The notes below the pieces were generated by a model that saw nothing but the letters and a program-made list of their open reading frames with translations, ran no database searches and had not been told where the DNA came from. From Glandiceps talaboti (Eukaryota; Hemichordata; Enteropneusta; Spengelidae), in assembly GCF_964340395.1 (NCBI RefSeq), contig NC_135551.1:29183380-29230879 (forward strand): a DNA stretch of 47,500 bases, in the 5' to 3' direction. This document shows positions 33,909 to 46,716 of this stretch, in pieces. Made by a program: the position numbers and the translations under genes. The first letter of the stretch is position 1. Every line of letters starts with the position of its first letter.

Positions 33909-34687
33909 AAAATGGATTATGGAGCGCATTTGTATACCGCAAACCATAAATACAGTAGTCGAGCATTACCAACAATTACTTTGGAAGGTAAAAGAGGTCC
34001 CAGTATGGGCGTAAAGAATGAGAAATTTATAGCGTATACGTGGAATAAAGAAACGCGATATGTGATTGGATTAAAATCGTAAGTTGTATATCTTTGTTTT
34101 TTATAGACAGTGTTTCAATTAACAACTTGATTAGTATTAAAAGGCGCGAAAACAAACCCATGAGCTAAAATAGGGTTATACTACAGGTGATCCAGACCTA
34201 AAAAAATAGTCGAATAGCACATTTTTCCGAGATGGACGGGATACCCAACTATCAGATTTCAAAAAGACAGAATATGGTATTATAGACATGTTTCCGATGA
34301 TAAAAGGAGGTAACAAAAGTGAAAGAAAACTAAATTTAAAAAAGGGAGGTAGCCATAACGAAAGGTTTGTTTTATCGACGTATGCAATACAATCTCTTTC
34401 CAAAGGCTGACCTGGCAAATAGTGTAAGGACTGGGAAACGAAATACATTATCAAATAGGAAACTTATATTTGATGTTTAATAAATGTATTAACATTTACC
34501 ATATTATCTTAAGGTCTTCACAATAGGATAGTGCATGTGATTTATGGGTTGAATTTATTTGAGAATAAAGTCGTTGTCATTACAATGTCATCTCATCAGT
34601 GTGCCCATGACAATATTATTCCTTGAAGAGTAGAATAAAATAACATTCCGACCTACCTACATGTACCTATTTTTTGAAGTCATGTTG
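33909..34687. other. Non-coding, no gene seen
   Basis: Single-copy AT-rich sequence right of the minisatellite. The minus frame at 34176-34454 has no recognisable motif. Confidence 0.4.
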
Positions 34688-35055
34688 TAGGCCAAAAAAT
34701 TAATTGTTTGGTTCTGGTTACCCGATCCCACCTAGTTTTTTTTTTTAATACATATTTCAAGAAAAATGAGAAAATCACGAAAATTGTGAAGTCTCGCGAG
34801 AAATAGTGGATGTGGCAACTGACATCAACTTAAAAAGACAATGTAAAACTGTTCTTCCAATCTGTAATGGATGTACATCTAATGGGAAAAAACGGTAATA
34901 CAGAGACCATATGGAAAATAACAGAAAACATAACTACCAGAACTAGACTCTCACACATGAAACAAATAAATATATAAAATAAAATAAAAAATCTTCCTAC
35001 CCCACCTATTCTAAAATTGAACGTAATCGGAACCACACAATTTTGTTTTTAGGCC
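34688..35055 (+). mobile_element. Full-length MITE of the ~370-bp AGGCCTAA family
   Basis: Left end TAGGCCAAAAAATTAATTG followed by TTTGGTTCTGGTTACCC. Right end GTAATCGGAACCACACAATT followed by TTAGGCCT, giving inverted terminal repeats of about 35-40 bp. It is collinear with the inverted copy at 5835-6200 across the whole element, but lacks the CGCCGACCCTAAAC block that the other two copies have. No coding capacity; no clear target duplication. Confidence 0.75.
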
Positions 35056-36075
35056 TTAACAGAAACAAACATTTTTTAATTTTGTTTGAGGGAAAACGTC
35101 CATTATAACATGTACAAGAAGTGTCGTCAATAAACCAGTACACATCTATTTTATCATGTTAACACATACGATGTAATTCTGTTTGACCAACAGACCGACA
35201 AAATAATCATATACACTCACAACATCCTAACTAGAAAGCTAGATGAAATGTTTCAATTTGTAATACGTTATTTATGGTTAGCGTTTGATACAAAATAATC
35301 GTGTAGGGCAGACATTCATCATACTGTAACCATTGTACTAAAAGATGAAATATGGAGTCTGGGTAATATGCAAATGATAGGGTTAATATGAGGTTACCAC
35401 AATTAAGGCATGGTTATTACTTTTTTACAGTGAGGTGAATGACTCTGGTGCAATGTATATGCAAATAGCGGAGTTGCATAGCTTAAGTGCTTCGCATCCT
35501 TGGCGCGAAACACCTTTTTTCAATTTTTGTGTGCCGAGACCTAACATTAATTGTTGAAGACGCTGGAAAATGCACCGACACAATGTTTGTCTATATACTC
35601 GGTAAGGGGCGTCGACTTGTAATACGTGAAAAATAAATCAACTTATGCAATTAGACAGAAGTTAATAAAATAGATAGATGAGGAAATGAGCTGTTGTGTC
35701 AATTTGTGTACGACGCCACCTCATTGTATGACAGTCTAAAAATAGTATATTAAAATGTTTGTTCAACAGACACAGCTGAATTTGTATGCTTACTATCACT
35801 GGATCGATTTGATGAAAATAATATCAATAAAGGCTCTGAAAATACACGATCTTTGATTTGATTTGATACGAAAACAAATATGAACAAGACCATACAAAAG
35901 CAATCGCATTGTCCATTGGTTTTCACTTTAACAGGTTGTGGATGTGATTATGCCCTGAATATACGCTGTCACTTTGGAAGGTACTACATAACTATATCGC
36001 TCACGAGATGAGTCAAATGTTTGTAACGACGACTTGAAGTCAGTGACTTGAAGACAGCTTGTGGTGTTTGTTTGC

Positions 36076-36076
<1 letters not shown>
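35056..36076. other. Non-coding, no gene seen
   Basis: Intergenic sequence without recognisable genes. Confidence 0.4.
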
Positions 36077-36114
<38 letters not shown>

Positions 36115-36354
36115 TGTGTGTGTGTGTGTGTCTGTCTGTCTGTCTGTCTGTCTGTATATCTGTCTGTCTATCATTCTGTTTGTTTGTTTGTTTGTTTGTT
36201 TGTTTGTTTGTTTGTCTGTCTGTTTGTCTGTCTGTTTGTCTGTGTGTGGGGGATGCGTGTGTAGCGTAGTGTGTGTATATGTGTATGCGCGTGCTTGCGT
36301 GCATAGGTGTGGATTAATATGCACTTGCTTGTTTGTGCAATCTCAGTGCACTAG

Positions 36355-36385
<31 letters not shown>

Positions 36386-36478
36386 TTGTCTGTCTGTCTG
36401 CTTGCTTGTCTGTCTGTTTCTCTCTCTATCTCTCTCTATCTCTCTATCTCTCTCTTTGTCTCTCTCTGTCTGTCCACT
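36077..36478. repeat. Composite microsatellite (GT)n, (CTGT)n, (GTTT)n
   Basis: GT run at 36077-36131, CTGT and GTTT units to about 36251, a 100-bp less regular gap, then CTGT and CT-rich units from 36356 to about 36478, fading into interrupted CTAT/CTGT by 36550. The Cys-Val and Cys-Leu frames are artefacts. Confidence 0.9.
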
Positions 36479-36936
36479 TTAACTGTCTATCTGTCCACCT
36501 GGCCATCTATCTATATGTCCAACTGTCTATCTGTCTATCTGTCCAATTGTTCAGGTGGTTTAGCTGGAACCTGGTATCGTATACAATTACAAAGGGCATT
36601 ATATTGTGTACATTAAATAACAACCATAATTCTCACAGCAGTTCAAATACCGGGCCTTAAAAGATCGAACACATTGACTGTAACACTATATTTCATGAAA
36701 CTGTTAATTAGAACACGGAATGATCAAACAGAGGTAATTGTTACCATACAGTGTATTTCCTTGTAATAGCAATCGCCCGCGTGCTCCTAATTAAAGACAC
36801 TGTTCAGAAAGAATTCGTAGAAATTAATTCCAGAAGTACGAGTACTTTAATTTCACTCGTAAACAAGGGAAATGTACTCATATAGCAACTGTGCAATGAA
36901 ATCCAATAAGTATTTCAATGTAACCATCACTTCTGA

Positions 36937-37121
36937 ATGACAGCAGTCCACTTATTGAATTCACTACCACAAGTGTGTAAATACACCTGGAGGGATTTCA
37001 AACGTAAAATTGATATTTTAAAAGCATTCACTCCAGGATTAGATGTTTTGCTCGTTATATATGTGCCGAGGTACGGTTGACTGTGTAATGTATGTATGTA
37101 TGTATGTATGTATGTATGTAT
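36937..37121 (+). mobile_element. Possible 3' end of a non-LTR retrotransposon with a (GTAT)n tail
   Basis: The plus frame 36937-37080 contains LLNSLPQVCKYTWRDFKRKI and ends in TGA. NSLPQ, a gap of about ten residues, then FKRK(I/L)D is the pattern at the C-terminus of many LINE reverse transcriptases. The stop is followed within 8 bases by about eight GTAT units (37089-37121), and some LINE families end in a short microsatellite. The match is short and the frame is not open upstream, so this is tentative. Confidence 0.3.
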
Positions 37122-37262
37122 GACGATGACTTTAATTACCTAACTAGATGTAAACCGAATCCCTTCCATAAGGCATTTCGATCAGTCTTTTCGCACCTTA
37201 TTGTATTGTGAAACTCTTAGTTACCTATCTGGTATATCATTTATTTTCTAATTTCACGAATT

Positions 37263-37690
37263 ATGCAAATGACTTATTAGAATTAAAAACTACATCAACT
37301 GGTTATAGAAGACACGTGTACTTTGTTATCACCAGTATATGCACCAAATAATGTAAAAAATGGAAGCTTGCATTCTTCAGCTATTTGCGTAATTACCAAA
37401 ATAATTAATTATGCAAATTACTCATTTGATTAAAAAGTACATCAACAAGCTTTGTACGATATTGTTGCCTTGTTATTATCATATATGTACCTAAAAATAT
37501 GAAATTTGAACCTTTCGTTCAAAAGATATAACTTAGTTAAAGAAAATCATTATCTATGCAAATTACTCATTGTGATTAAAAGCTACACATACGCTCTATC
37601 ACCATCAATGTATATACAAAAGTATATATTTGAAGCATGCACTATTACGGTATTATATAATTATCAAAAACCGTTATTTATGCAAATACA
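37263..37690. repeat. Degenerate tandem repeat, period ~145 bp, octamer in each unit
   Basis: ATGCAAAT occurs at 37263, 37411, 37556 and 37680 (spacings 148, 145, 124). The first three copies are followed by similar text (TACTCATT/GACTTATT, then ATTAAAA and TACATCAAC or a variant). Shared blocks such as TTGTTATCA/TTATTATCA, AATTACC and TTGAAGC/GGAAGC recur in the rest of the unit. The last unit is incomplete. ATGCAAAT is the POU-domain octamer, but the whole unit looks like a decayed satellite or transposon subrepeat. Confidence 0.65.
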
Positions 37691-37699
37691 CCATTGTAT

Positions 37700-40600
37700 T
37701 CTTGGAATTTAATCAATTTTAGCCATTATTATTAAATCGTTTGGATTAAGCAAGTCGTTTTTGAGAAAATGATGACACAGAGAGATACATAGCTAGACAG
37801 ACTGACAGACAGACAGAAACACATAGAGACATACGCACAGACAGACATCACCATACTTCCCTCACCGAACTAAACACTACTAATGCGACTTTGCTAAAAA
37901 CAAAGTAAACTTGACACCAAATATATTCAAACATTGTTTATTTGTACAAAAGCTTTTTCAATACAAATCCAGAAATTAAGTACTTGGCTCGTTTTGAAAC
38001 TGTCTACATTTACAGACGGTGTTAATCACACGATGGATGCTTTTTCCGTGGTCTTTACTTTTAAACAAGTTTCATTTGATTTTGTTACCATCAATTTGTG
38101 TATTGCTCTCGCAAGTTATCGTAAAGGACACAAGTCATACCAAACAAGATTAAATCGGAACAAAACGCAGTGGAAAAACGGTTGTCTTATAATGAAGGTT
38201 GAGTAATAGTGGAATATAATATCAAATTACGTCAAAAGAAAGAAATAACTGATTAAATCTAAGATCAGTTTGCTATGTTAAAAACAATAACAAGCGGACG
38301 AAATTAAAGAAAATCAACTACTTTGCGAATTGTGTGCGAATAGTGAGTAATAAGCAAATCAAACTACATGGAGGTAGACATCACCGAAAGTGGTGTTTTA
38401 AACAATAGAAATCTGAATTTTCGTATGGACGATTTTACGAAAACTAATTGAAATATATGTAACCCGAAATAAAAGAATTTCCCACTATCAACTTACAGAA
38501 AACTTACTGGTTTCAAATAACGATCCCTGCTCGTTATTGTATCGTTACGTGCATAACGCCATTTGGACGCCATGATGCCTTCTAGGACAAAGGTTAAAGG
38601 TTAACTTCATCCTATAAAGGTTTTTGGGCTCTATCACTCTTTTTGAGTTAGTTATACTACCCCTACATATCAGTAATACCACACTCCGTTCAAAATATCA
38701 AACTGTAATTCATTAAACTTACAAAACCCTTTTCGTTAGTAAATATTATTTGAAAAGTACTGCTAGCACCCATACAAACCCAATGCTTAACTTTGAAATT
38801 TTATCTTACTTAATATAATTACTATTGTGCATATTTCTATAGTCCTGTATTCACTCACAACTCACACTTGTTTTTGATTGGCTGATATGACAAAAAGGAG
38901 ACAAAGTTGAGAGAATCTAAAACCACAGCCAAACAAAAGTCTCCATTAAATCTCACAAAAAATATCAACTTATCTTGACGGAGGGGAAAAGGTGTCAATA
39001 AAAGAACGAGAAAAGAAGTCCTTGTGCAGTAGAGAATCTAGGCGGAAAGTGTTCCCTTGGCTTTGTTTACTATCTTATTATTCATCATATTGGAATCTAA
39101 ATAGCGGAGAAAATAGTGCTAGAACACACAAAAGTCAATTTTCAGTCTGATGTTAATTGTTATAAAAATGGATACAAAAGAAGCTTAAGACAAAATGTCA
39201 TATACCTTTATCTATCAGAGTTATACTTTGCCTAGACGATTAAAGACCCGTAAATGACTAAATACAGAGCGGCTGTTCGACAATTCAGAATGTACGTTAG
39301 CATGGCGTGCGTGTAGTATCATGGACACAAAAGGTCAAGAGACAGGTGACCTATGTCATGTGCAATGACCCATAAAAAGTGTAAATTGCTAACGATCGAA
39401 GTCAGAAGCCTTGTTCACCTTACATCTATTTCAAGCAACTTCACTGCTAGGCGATTTAGGTACCCGATCAACGTCGCTCACTTAATTGTTACTTTTGCCC
39501 AAGAGACCTGAATTATTCAAGGGGCAACTGAAAATGAATGGACGTGCATAAGTAATATGAAGTTAAATAACCCAAAACACACAGTTCACAATCTTATTTG
39601 TTTACTTGATTTTCAAAATTGGTTAGGGTTAGTTAAATATTGTGTGAGGAAAGTGTTTTTTAATGCCGAAGGTAGATAGTGTCCAATAACCTCCAGTTTT
39701 GCCGTGGTTCTTCGATTACTATAGAGTTCACTTTCTTTCTCTAATTGTATGAAACCTTAGCCATTCTCGACAGCAATACAATGCTTCCAATGAAGCAAAC
39801 CCCGAGGGTCCTGGATTCTCGGGTATTTCGAATATTCCCAGTCCTTAAAATGAATATCAGTACTTATGGAAACACTAAATTTATTTAATATATACAAGTT
39901 AAGCCAATGACTTTACGATTCTAAAAGCGAACACTTCTTAGAAGACTAAGTTTGGCATTTAAAGAGCTCATTATGAAAATAAAGACACACATACAGATTG
40001 TTATCGCGACTGGCGAAGAAAGCGATGTGGATATTGGAAATAATACGATGGTTGTGGTTTAGAATAGTCTTTCTGTAATACAAATGCACAGCAATACGAT
40101 TACAAGAGGGGGGATTCAAAGACTGTCTTTCAAGACGTTACTGTTGACTATATTGGCGTTGACATAAATGAAAGGCGTTAGTGCTAGGCTTTGAAATGGA
40201 TTGAGTAAATGTGAGGTCACGCAATGGCTGTGTTAACATCTTGTAAACCCCATTAAACACCAAGTATTGATCACATATATACATCGAATTTGTAGCTAAC
40301 TGCTACTTTGGGTTACCACGTTAGTAACACTCTGGTTTATATTATCACATTTCCAGGAATGTTACAGATCGCTTATTTGATGTATTTATGATTCCAATGA
40401 GAAAAAATGATTTAGTTTCTTTTCATTGATTGCCTAACATTGTGTTGTCAATATTGGGTAATGTACGAATCACATAGAACATTCTCAAGATTTAAATGGA
40501 AATCATATTTTCAGTTACTCTAGTGCAACTTTTAAATAAAGACTTTGATAATCTCTAACAAATTTTACTTCGGTGGATCTATAGACTATATTGTCTCTGC

Positions 40601-42893
40601 GGATGTATGTAAAGAGACACAGCAAGGATATTATCCAAATCATTTCAATATTGTCTTTTACGCGTGTAAGCTTACCTTTTCTGTTAAGCGAACCAGAAAT
40701 TATCGTTTGAAATTATGTATCACGTAGTACAATGACGTAATTATCAGGTGTCAATTGACGTCACCGAATCAGTGATTAATTAATTCTAGACAAATGACAT
40801 ATCCGCCAGATAATTTTTATATATAAATATAAGCATGCATGGCTGCGTAAACTATAGACCTTACTCAAACGCTGATTGAATTGATCACAGGAAACTAAAT
40901 TTGTAAAGTCTAGACTATATCCCCTTTAAGTATGAGACGATTCTGAAAACATAAAACCTGTTCATCAAAGCATTGTCATGTTGTATTGAATCCCTGACGT
41001 ACATAACCAGAGCGTGAGATATACGCAACAATGACGTAATACGGGCAACATATATTACTTAATCCAAATGGAGGCATTCTGAAAGCAATAGTAAAGAAAT
41101 ATACGTAACATATATCTAGAATTATGATACGCATACACCCCGAGAGTGACATTCACTGCAAAATATAAGGACATTTAAGATGATGAAAACACATATTTCC
41201 TTTTAGACTTCACGTTTCGAAGACTTCAGAATTTCATTTCCTTTTTCGATCTAAATCCACTATTACGCCATAAGGCTGGTGCTGTTTAGATGGCGTCAAT
41301 ATGTTACACGACTTGGATTCCATCCGAGTAATTTAGCTAATGGTGTCCTCACAGTTAAACACTTAAGCAACATATCAACGAAACTGAAAATAGTAGTTCT
41401 CTAGAAAACCGAACAGAGAATAATGTTATCCGATGAAGCAATTGATACCAATGGCGCTGCCTGATTGTATCTAAGACTTTGCAATGAGAACCTGAAAATA
41501 TAGCACCACGGTATAAAACGCCTCTACAATAATTACGTCAAAACTGGTAAAATGTTAGTTGTTACATCAAACTGGAATTAAGTTTAAGACGGTGCTCTCA
41601 TAAGAGATAAAATGGATCCGAAGGTCAAATGTGAAAAACTGTTAATTTCAGTATTGCATTGAAAATCCTCTAATAAATTGAAGAATGTCAACAACAGGGA
41701 GTCGACTTCAGAGTCATGGTTTTACTATAATATTAGTCATAAACATATGCACGTTCTTTTCCTTAATCCACAGATCTTCATCTTTTCATTGCGTTGCTAT
41801 GACAACACACATCCAATTCAAGTTAATGCCCATCTTCTTATGCCGTGCTTCATCTTTATCGAATCCGTTGCCATGTTAAATAGTGACCTTGAGAATCGAT
41901 AAACCTAGCAACCCAGTTGTTGTAGTAGTAAGAACCTTTCTCGTTATTGCATTAATGATAAAAGTCTCAACATGAAGTGGTTATACGAAATACTTGTCAG
42001 AATAAAGCTAGAAGACTTCGTTAGTGTCTGCCAGTGGTGCGTGATCTTCGTCGACCGGCGAATCTAGAAATACTGAGAACAAAGCAATGAAATAATTATG
42101 TCAAAATCGTACAGGTCGTCTTACATATTGTTTCATAAGTCTCTTAATTGAAGAATATACTAATCTCGTGTACATTGTATAAATAACTGCCCATCGAAAC
42201 CACCGTCATCAAAATCTTCAGCATTTTCGGAACATACATGTTACATTCCATTCCATTAAGCGTTTCATCATAAAATGTAATGACAACCAAGGAGGCAAGC
42301 TGATGTTGTTGTCAAAGATACAATTATATCATATGCTGTATGTAGGCATGCTTGCATTGGATTATATTGATGTGTTAGGAAGGAAGTGGTGATATGCTAT
42401 AGGTATATGGTATATATGAGACTTTTGCATGGTATGTCAATGCCAAATTGTCACAAAACCCCACCAAAGATATTGAACAGTAACTCTTGATTTAGTATTA
42501 TTTAGTCAATATTATTTCCGTTGCAAACAAATATGTGCTTTGTCGTCGTGAAATTTAAGAAGTTTACAATCAAATATTGCCAGTAAACCTATTTTATCTC
42601 CTTTAATGTACCAGACAGTCACTATTTTCGGAAACAGATGTAATCGTTCGATATCGTAGGACGAAGTGCGATAACGGCTGTTACATCGTATTTCATTGAT
42701 GTGCAGATATACACATATCATGTGTTTTTCTTGTTTGGACATGTGTCTGTTCTCTTTATGGCCAATTGCCACAAGATGCATGGCTTGCTAATGTTCTAGC
42801 ATGGTTAGTGAATGCATATAGATGAGTTAGCAATGGAATAGGGGAATAAGTACCTGGGATTTTGCATGCTTTGGGTTGCCGTGGTGACTATGA
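37700..42893. other. Non-coding interval, no gene seen
   Basis: Five kilobases of AT-rich DNA. A short CAGA-rich stretch lies at 37795-37850. A DR1-like AGGTTAAAGGTTA is at 38591-38603 and TGACGTCA is at 40757-40764. No frame has recognisable homology. The part next to 42893 should contain Popeye B 3' UTR. Confidence 0.4.
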
Positions 42894-43803
42894 TCACACA
42901 CCTTGATCATCTGTAAGAGGGTAGTCACTAGTGCCGAGAACAGGAAGCCCAATGCCACAGGCACCTCTATGACCTGACGCTAAATGACCTTTCAGATCAT
43001 AGTTCGGAGGTGGTTCTTTTCCAATACTAGGCAGCCTGATGTCCGGTCTAGACCCTCGTCTTGTTATATTTCTCTCCGTAAGTAAATACAGTTTCTTAGT
43101 AATGTCCTTGCCAATAAGATTGGAGAAAACTGTTGCTAAGTACTGATCGTTTCTTAGGAGATGTTGAAGACTGGACCTAGTCCAAGTCATATATCTGCAG
43201 TACGTTGTGGCGGTGAGGGTTACCTAAAAGACAGACAAGAACATCTTTATTTGACAGACACACATCAGATAGGCGACATGGGAACTATAAGAATGTTCAA
43301 TGTCAAGTGTTCAAATAGGTCTCCAGTATGTTAAAATAGTAAACGTCATTACAAGTACAAGTTCAAACTCACCTTCTCTAAATAATACCCACTAATATGT
43401 TGTTACAATAATGTTACAGTTATATACACCTGTAAGGATTTATGTACATCGTGTAGTACAGCTCGTAGGTGCATAGTGATTAGACAGTATAATTAAGTAA
43501 TGTCAGATTTGGATGTACTGATAAAATAAGGACTTGCGATACTTAAATTTTTCAATGACATATAATACTTCTGATAGAGCTGATAATCAAGCATTGTAAT
43601 ATAGTATAATGTACTATATCATCGCACAAACTGACAAACTACAACATATTGCATCCCATACTAATACAAAAGAAGGAAAATGCCAAGTCTATGAATGGCA
43701 TACACTGTAGTTGCACTACACGTAAATAAAAAGTGCATTGTTACACCATATAAGGATGTATTTAAAAATGGAAAGTATATACTGATAAGTATAGTGCTTA
43801 AAC

Positions 43804-43862
<59 letters not shown>

Positions 43863-46716
43863 GACTGTATGTTAGCATGCATGAGTATGTATGAACTTTT
43901 ATATTCTATTCAGCTGTCAGTTTTATTTTCAATTCAAATGATAATTAGGTTATGATTAACACAATAAAATCGTCATGGCATGTAGAAGTTCCCTTTGTTA
44001 ATAGTTAGAGCCACTACTTACATGTTTAAACATGTTTGCTGAGCAAATTATTATATTGTCTAACAACGTAGTGTCATATGTATGATGTAGGATGTCTGGA
44101 GAACAATCACATTTTCCAGAAATAGGTTCGAGACCTAAAAGTCTTCTATACCATATATACGAACATTATGACATACTACAAATAACCTGTCACTTAATAA
44201 ATGACATCTATATACACTTTGTGATATCTATATTTGGGTTATAATTCCATTGAAGACTATAAAACGAATTACAGTCCATGGTTGTTTAAATACATTGGGA
44301 TGAATTATCTGACTGTAATTTCTCTTATTATATTATTTCTTGTAAAGATTAAAATAGACAGTGAAATTTAGACAAATACAATCATTGACGGCTTTGTGTG
44401 GAAAGCCTAGGTCTAGCTGTCAACTCGAAGGCAGCAGAGTCGAAATGGTCGAATTTGCGTGAGAATAACTTGGCTAACTGTCGCCTACTACGCTTACTGT
44501 GCTCACAAACGTCATACGCCATCATTAAACTCCAATCATATTGAAATAATGAGATATAAATAAACATCATCAGGTGTTCTGGAAGGATATATCATCTTTC
44601 GTCACCTGATACATTATAATGAACATAATGCCTGTTGATAAGTGGTACATTACAAGTCATAAATGGAAAGACAACTGACTGTATGGGAGCAATGGAAAGA
44701 TTTCGTCTGACACACTTCGATGAATATGTACATTATTGGCTATTGGTACTTATTACTTGTCGCCTGAAATAATGTCAGATTCCATCAGTAGCCAGCTGTG
44801 CCTATGAAAGTACATGATGACTATTTGTAATACACGCATTGAGTATATGCAAGTTTATATTCAGTTAATTTTAGATAAAAATTTATACATGTATTTTTCC
44901 TAAAATTGAAGCATAATTACACACAATGACACCACCATTGAATCAAAGGTACTAAATCTAGAGAAACCTTAGAGAAAATGAAACCAGAAAAAAAGAGACA
45001 ATCTCCACCTGTCCATTAGACGTTGACATCTAAATGGTACTTGATAATACTAGCATAGGTAGAACGGTGTTAACAACACCACCTGGGAATGATTATATCA
45101 GTCAACCTACCGAGCTTGTTATCAATTTAGAAACCAGCTGAGCCTGACTGAACCTTTGCAATGCTTGTTCATATTAGTGAATGCACCACCCTATCCTTCC
45201 CTGCCATGATAATTTCTTGTCCATTCAAAATAATGATGTTGAATTGTATAGAGACACACATGGGCACTACACAACACCATAAAGCAGTACAGTGTGAGAA
45301 GCCCAGATATCTGCATCTATGAGGTGATTTCAAATATAGATATTATCTATTATACACTTCGTTCGCTAACTCAACTCAAGGATACACCCCTTTCCTTTAA
45401 TTGAAGCAGCACTTTCTTTTAAAACTCTCGATGGTCGGTGTTTCAGATATGAATCTTTCAAAATAGAAATTGTAGATTGCGTTTGGAGATGAGATCACAC
45501 ATGTTGATGTCTATGACAGAGTACTCTCACGAACACTGCGTGCTTGAAATTCCCGAGTAGCTTTCGTTGAAAAATATGTTAACAAAGTCACGGTAGTTTC
45601 GTGCAAAATTCCCTCGGCACATTCTAATAGTAGTATCATTTTGGCAGGTAACGTCTTCGAAATTAAAGGAAACGAGCAAAGTGATGTGAGCAATTTTGTT
45701 AACAATAAAATCGCATTAGTTATAATAACTGGAAGCCACTTTGTCATAACGTTTATTCTTATTTTCGACTTATCCTAGTAGTTTTACTTGTTGATTGTCA
45801 AGTGATCAAACCTCGTCGGCATTTAGAAAAAAATAACAAATTGTTGACAATATGATTAAATAGTCTACACGTCTTTAGTGATAGCTTACTCACTACGAAA
45901 GTGTAAATCAATCAAATCAATCAATCAGTCAAGTTATTAATCAAATGTACCACCAATGACTAATAGATAATCAGTTGATCAGAATAAACCAAGCTTTTAT
46001 TGAAACGGTGTATTTTCAAAGAGAACACATTATCGAAAAATAGCGAGCCTTTACAACTGTATAGATACTTCTTTTGTAAACAAATTCATTAAATTTGAAC
46101 GGCTATTATTATCTAATGGGTCTGCTATATGGCAGCTATTCAGTAAAACGTCACGTGCACAAAAAGTAATTCATATGTATATTTCTTTTGTTCTATTACC
46201 TTTATACACGATTTAAAAGACATTGCCATACAAATACTACAAAGTGTGTACAATATGCAAGAAATGGCTTAACATTGATAGTCCATCTTGAAGGTCAAGG
46301 TCAAAGGTTACGGTCTTACAAGAAAACGTGAATAAGAATACGATTGTGTAGAGTTAGACACTTGAATGGAATCTCAATGTATTAAAGTTTTGAGTTAACT
46401 AGTAATATATTGATTGTGTATTGCAAATATGACCACAAACACCAAAAGTAATTCTTTGTTGTTACCTGTCAATATGACTTTAAAAAATTGACAACAAATG
46501 CATACAACAAAATGTCTGTAGTAATAAATGGCTTAATTGTATACATTTTGTGATGAAACAAGCGAATAACTTATAGTAAAAGATTTTCATGCCTAACTCA
46601 CCTGGAAAACATCAGATTCACTTGTTTCATTTTTATAAGACTCCCATTCAGGTGAATCAAGGAATTGGTAGTCTATGATATGATGAAGAAATTCCCCTTC
46701 ACAAAAAACTTTAACT
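42894..46716 (-). CDS. Popeye domain-containing protein, gene B (last two coding exons; 5' part outside the window)
   Basis: Minus-strand exons at 46716-46602 (115 nt) and 43223-42894 (330 nt with stop) have AG/GT borders. They encode the second half of a Popeye domain: VKVFCEGEFLHH, FLDSPEWESY with the cAMP-binding Asp, then VTLTATTYCRYMTW and LIGKDITKKLYLL. The two exons match exons 2 and 3 of gene A in phase and position; exon 2 is two codons longer. Over the first 48 residues of the last exon, 23 are identical to gene A. The tail after the domain is only about 60 residues (about 115 in A), yet keeps an LASG....GLPVLGTSDYP block like A's IASG....[14 protein letters not shown]. The membrane-spanning first exon must lie beyond 47500. 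Same strand as gene A: a tandem paralog. Confidence 0.9.
43806..43862. repeat. (CTGT)n microsatellite
   Basis: About 14 CTGT units. Confidence 0.95.
46291..46310 (+). promoter_or_regulatory. Cluster of nuclear-receptor half-sites in a Popeye B intron
   Basis: AAGGTCAAGGTCAAAGGTTA contains three half-sites: AGGTCA, then TCAAGGTCA (an extended ERR/NR5A-type monomer site), which with AGGTTA forms a DR1-like pair. It lies about 290 bases downstream of the 46602 donor. Functional role unproven. Confidence 0.3.

Larger units (their letters stand above)
43224..46601 (-). other. Popeye B intron between the two visible exons
   Basis: Phase 0 GT-AG intron of about 3.4 kb, against about 330 bp at the same position in gene A. 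It contains the CTGT microsatellite near 43.8 kb and a cluster of nuclear-receptor half-sites at 46291-46310. No nested gene is seen. Confidence 0.8.

Noticed and set aside
36059-36616. 185-codon cysteine-rich frame
   Set aside because: It follows the GT, CTGT and GTTT runs and has no non-repeat homology; not a cysteine-rich secreted protein.
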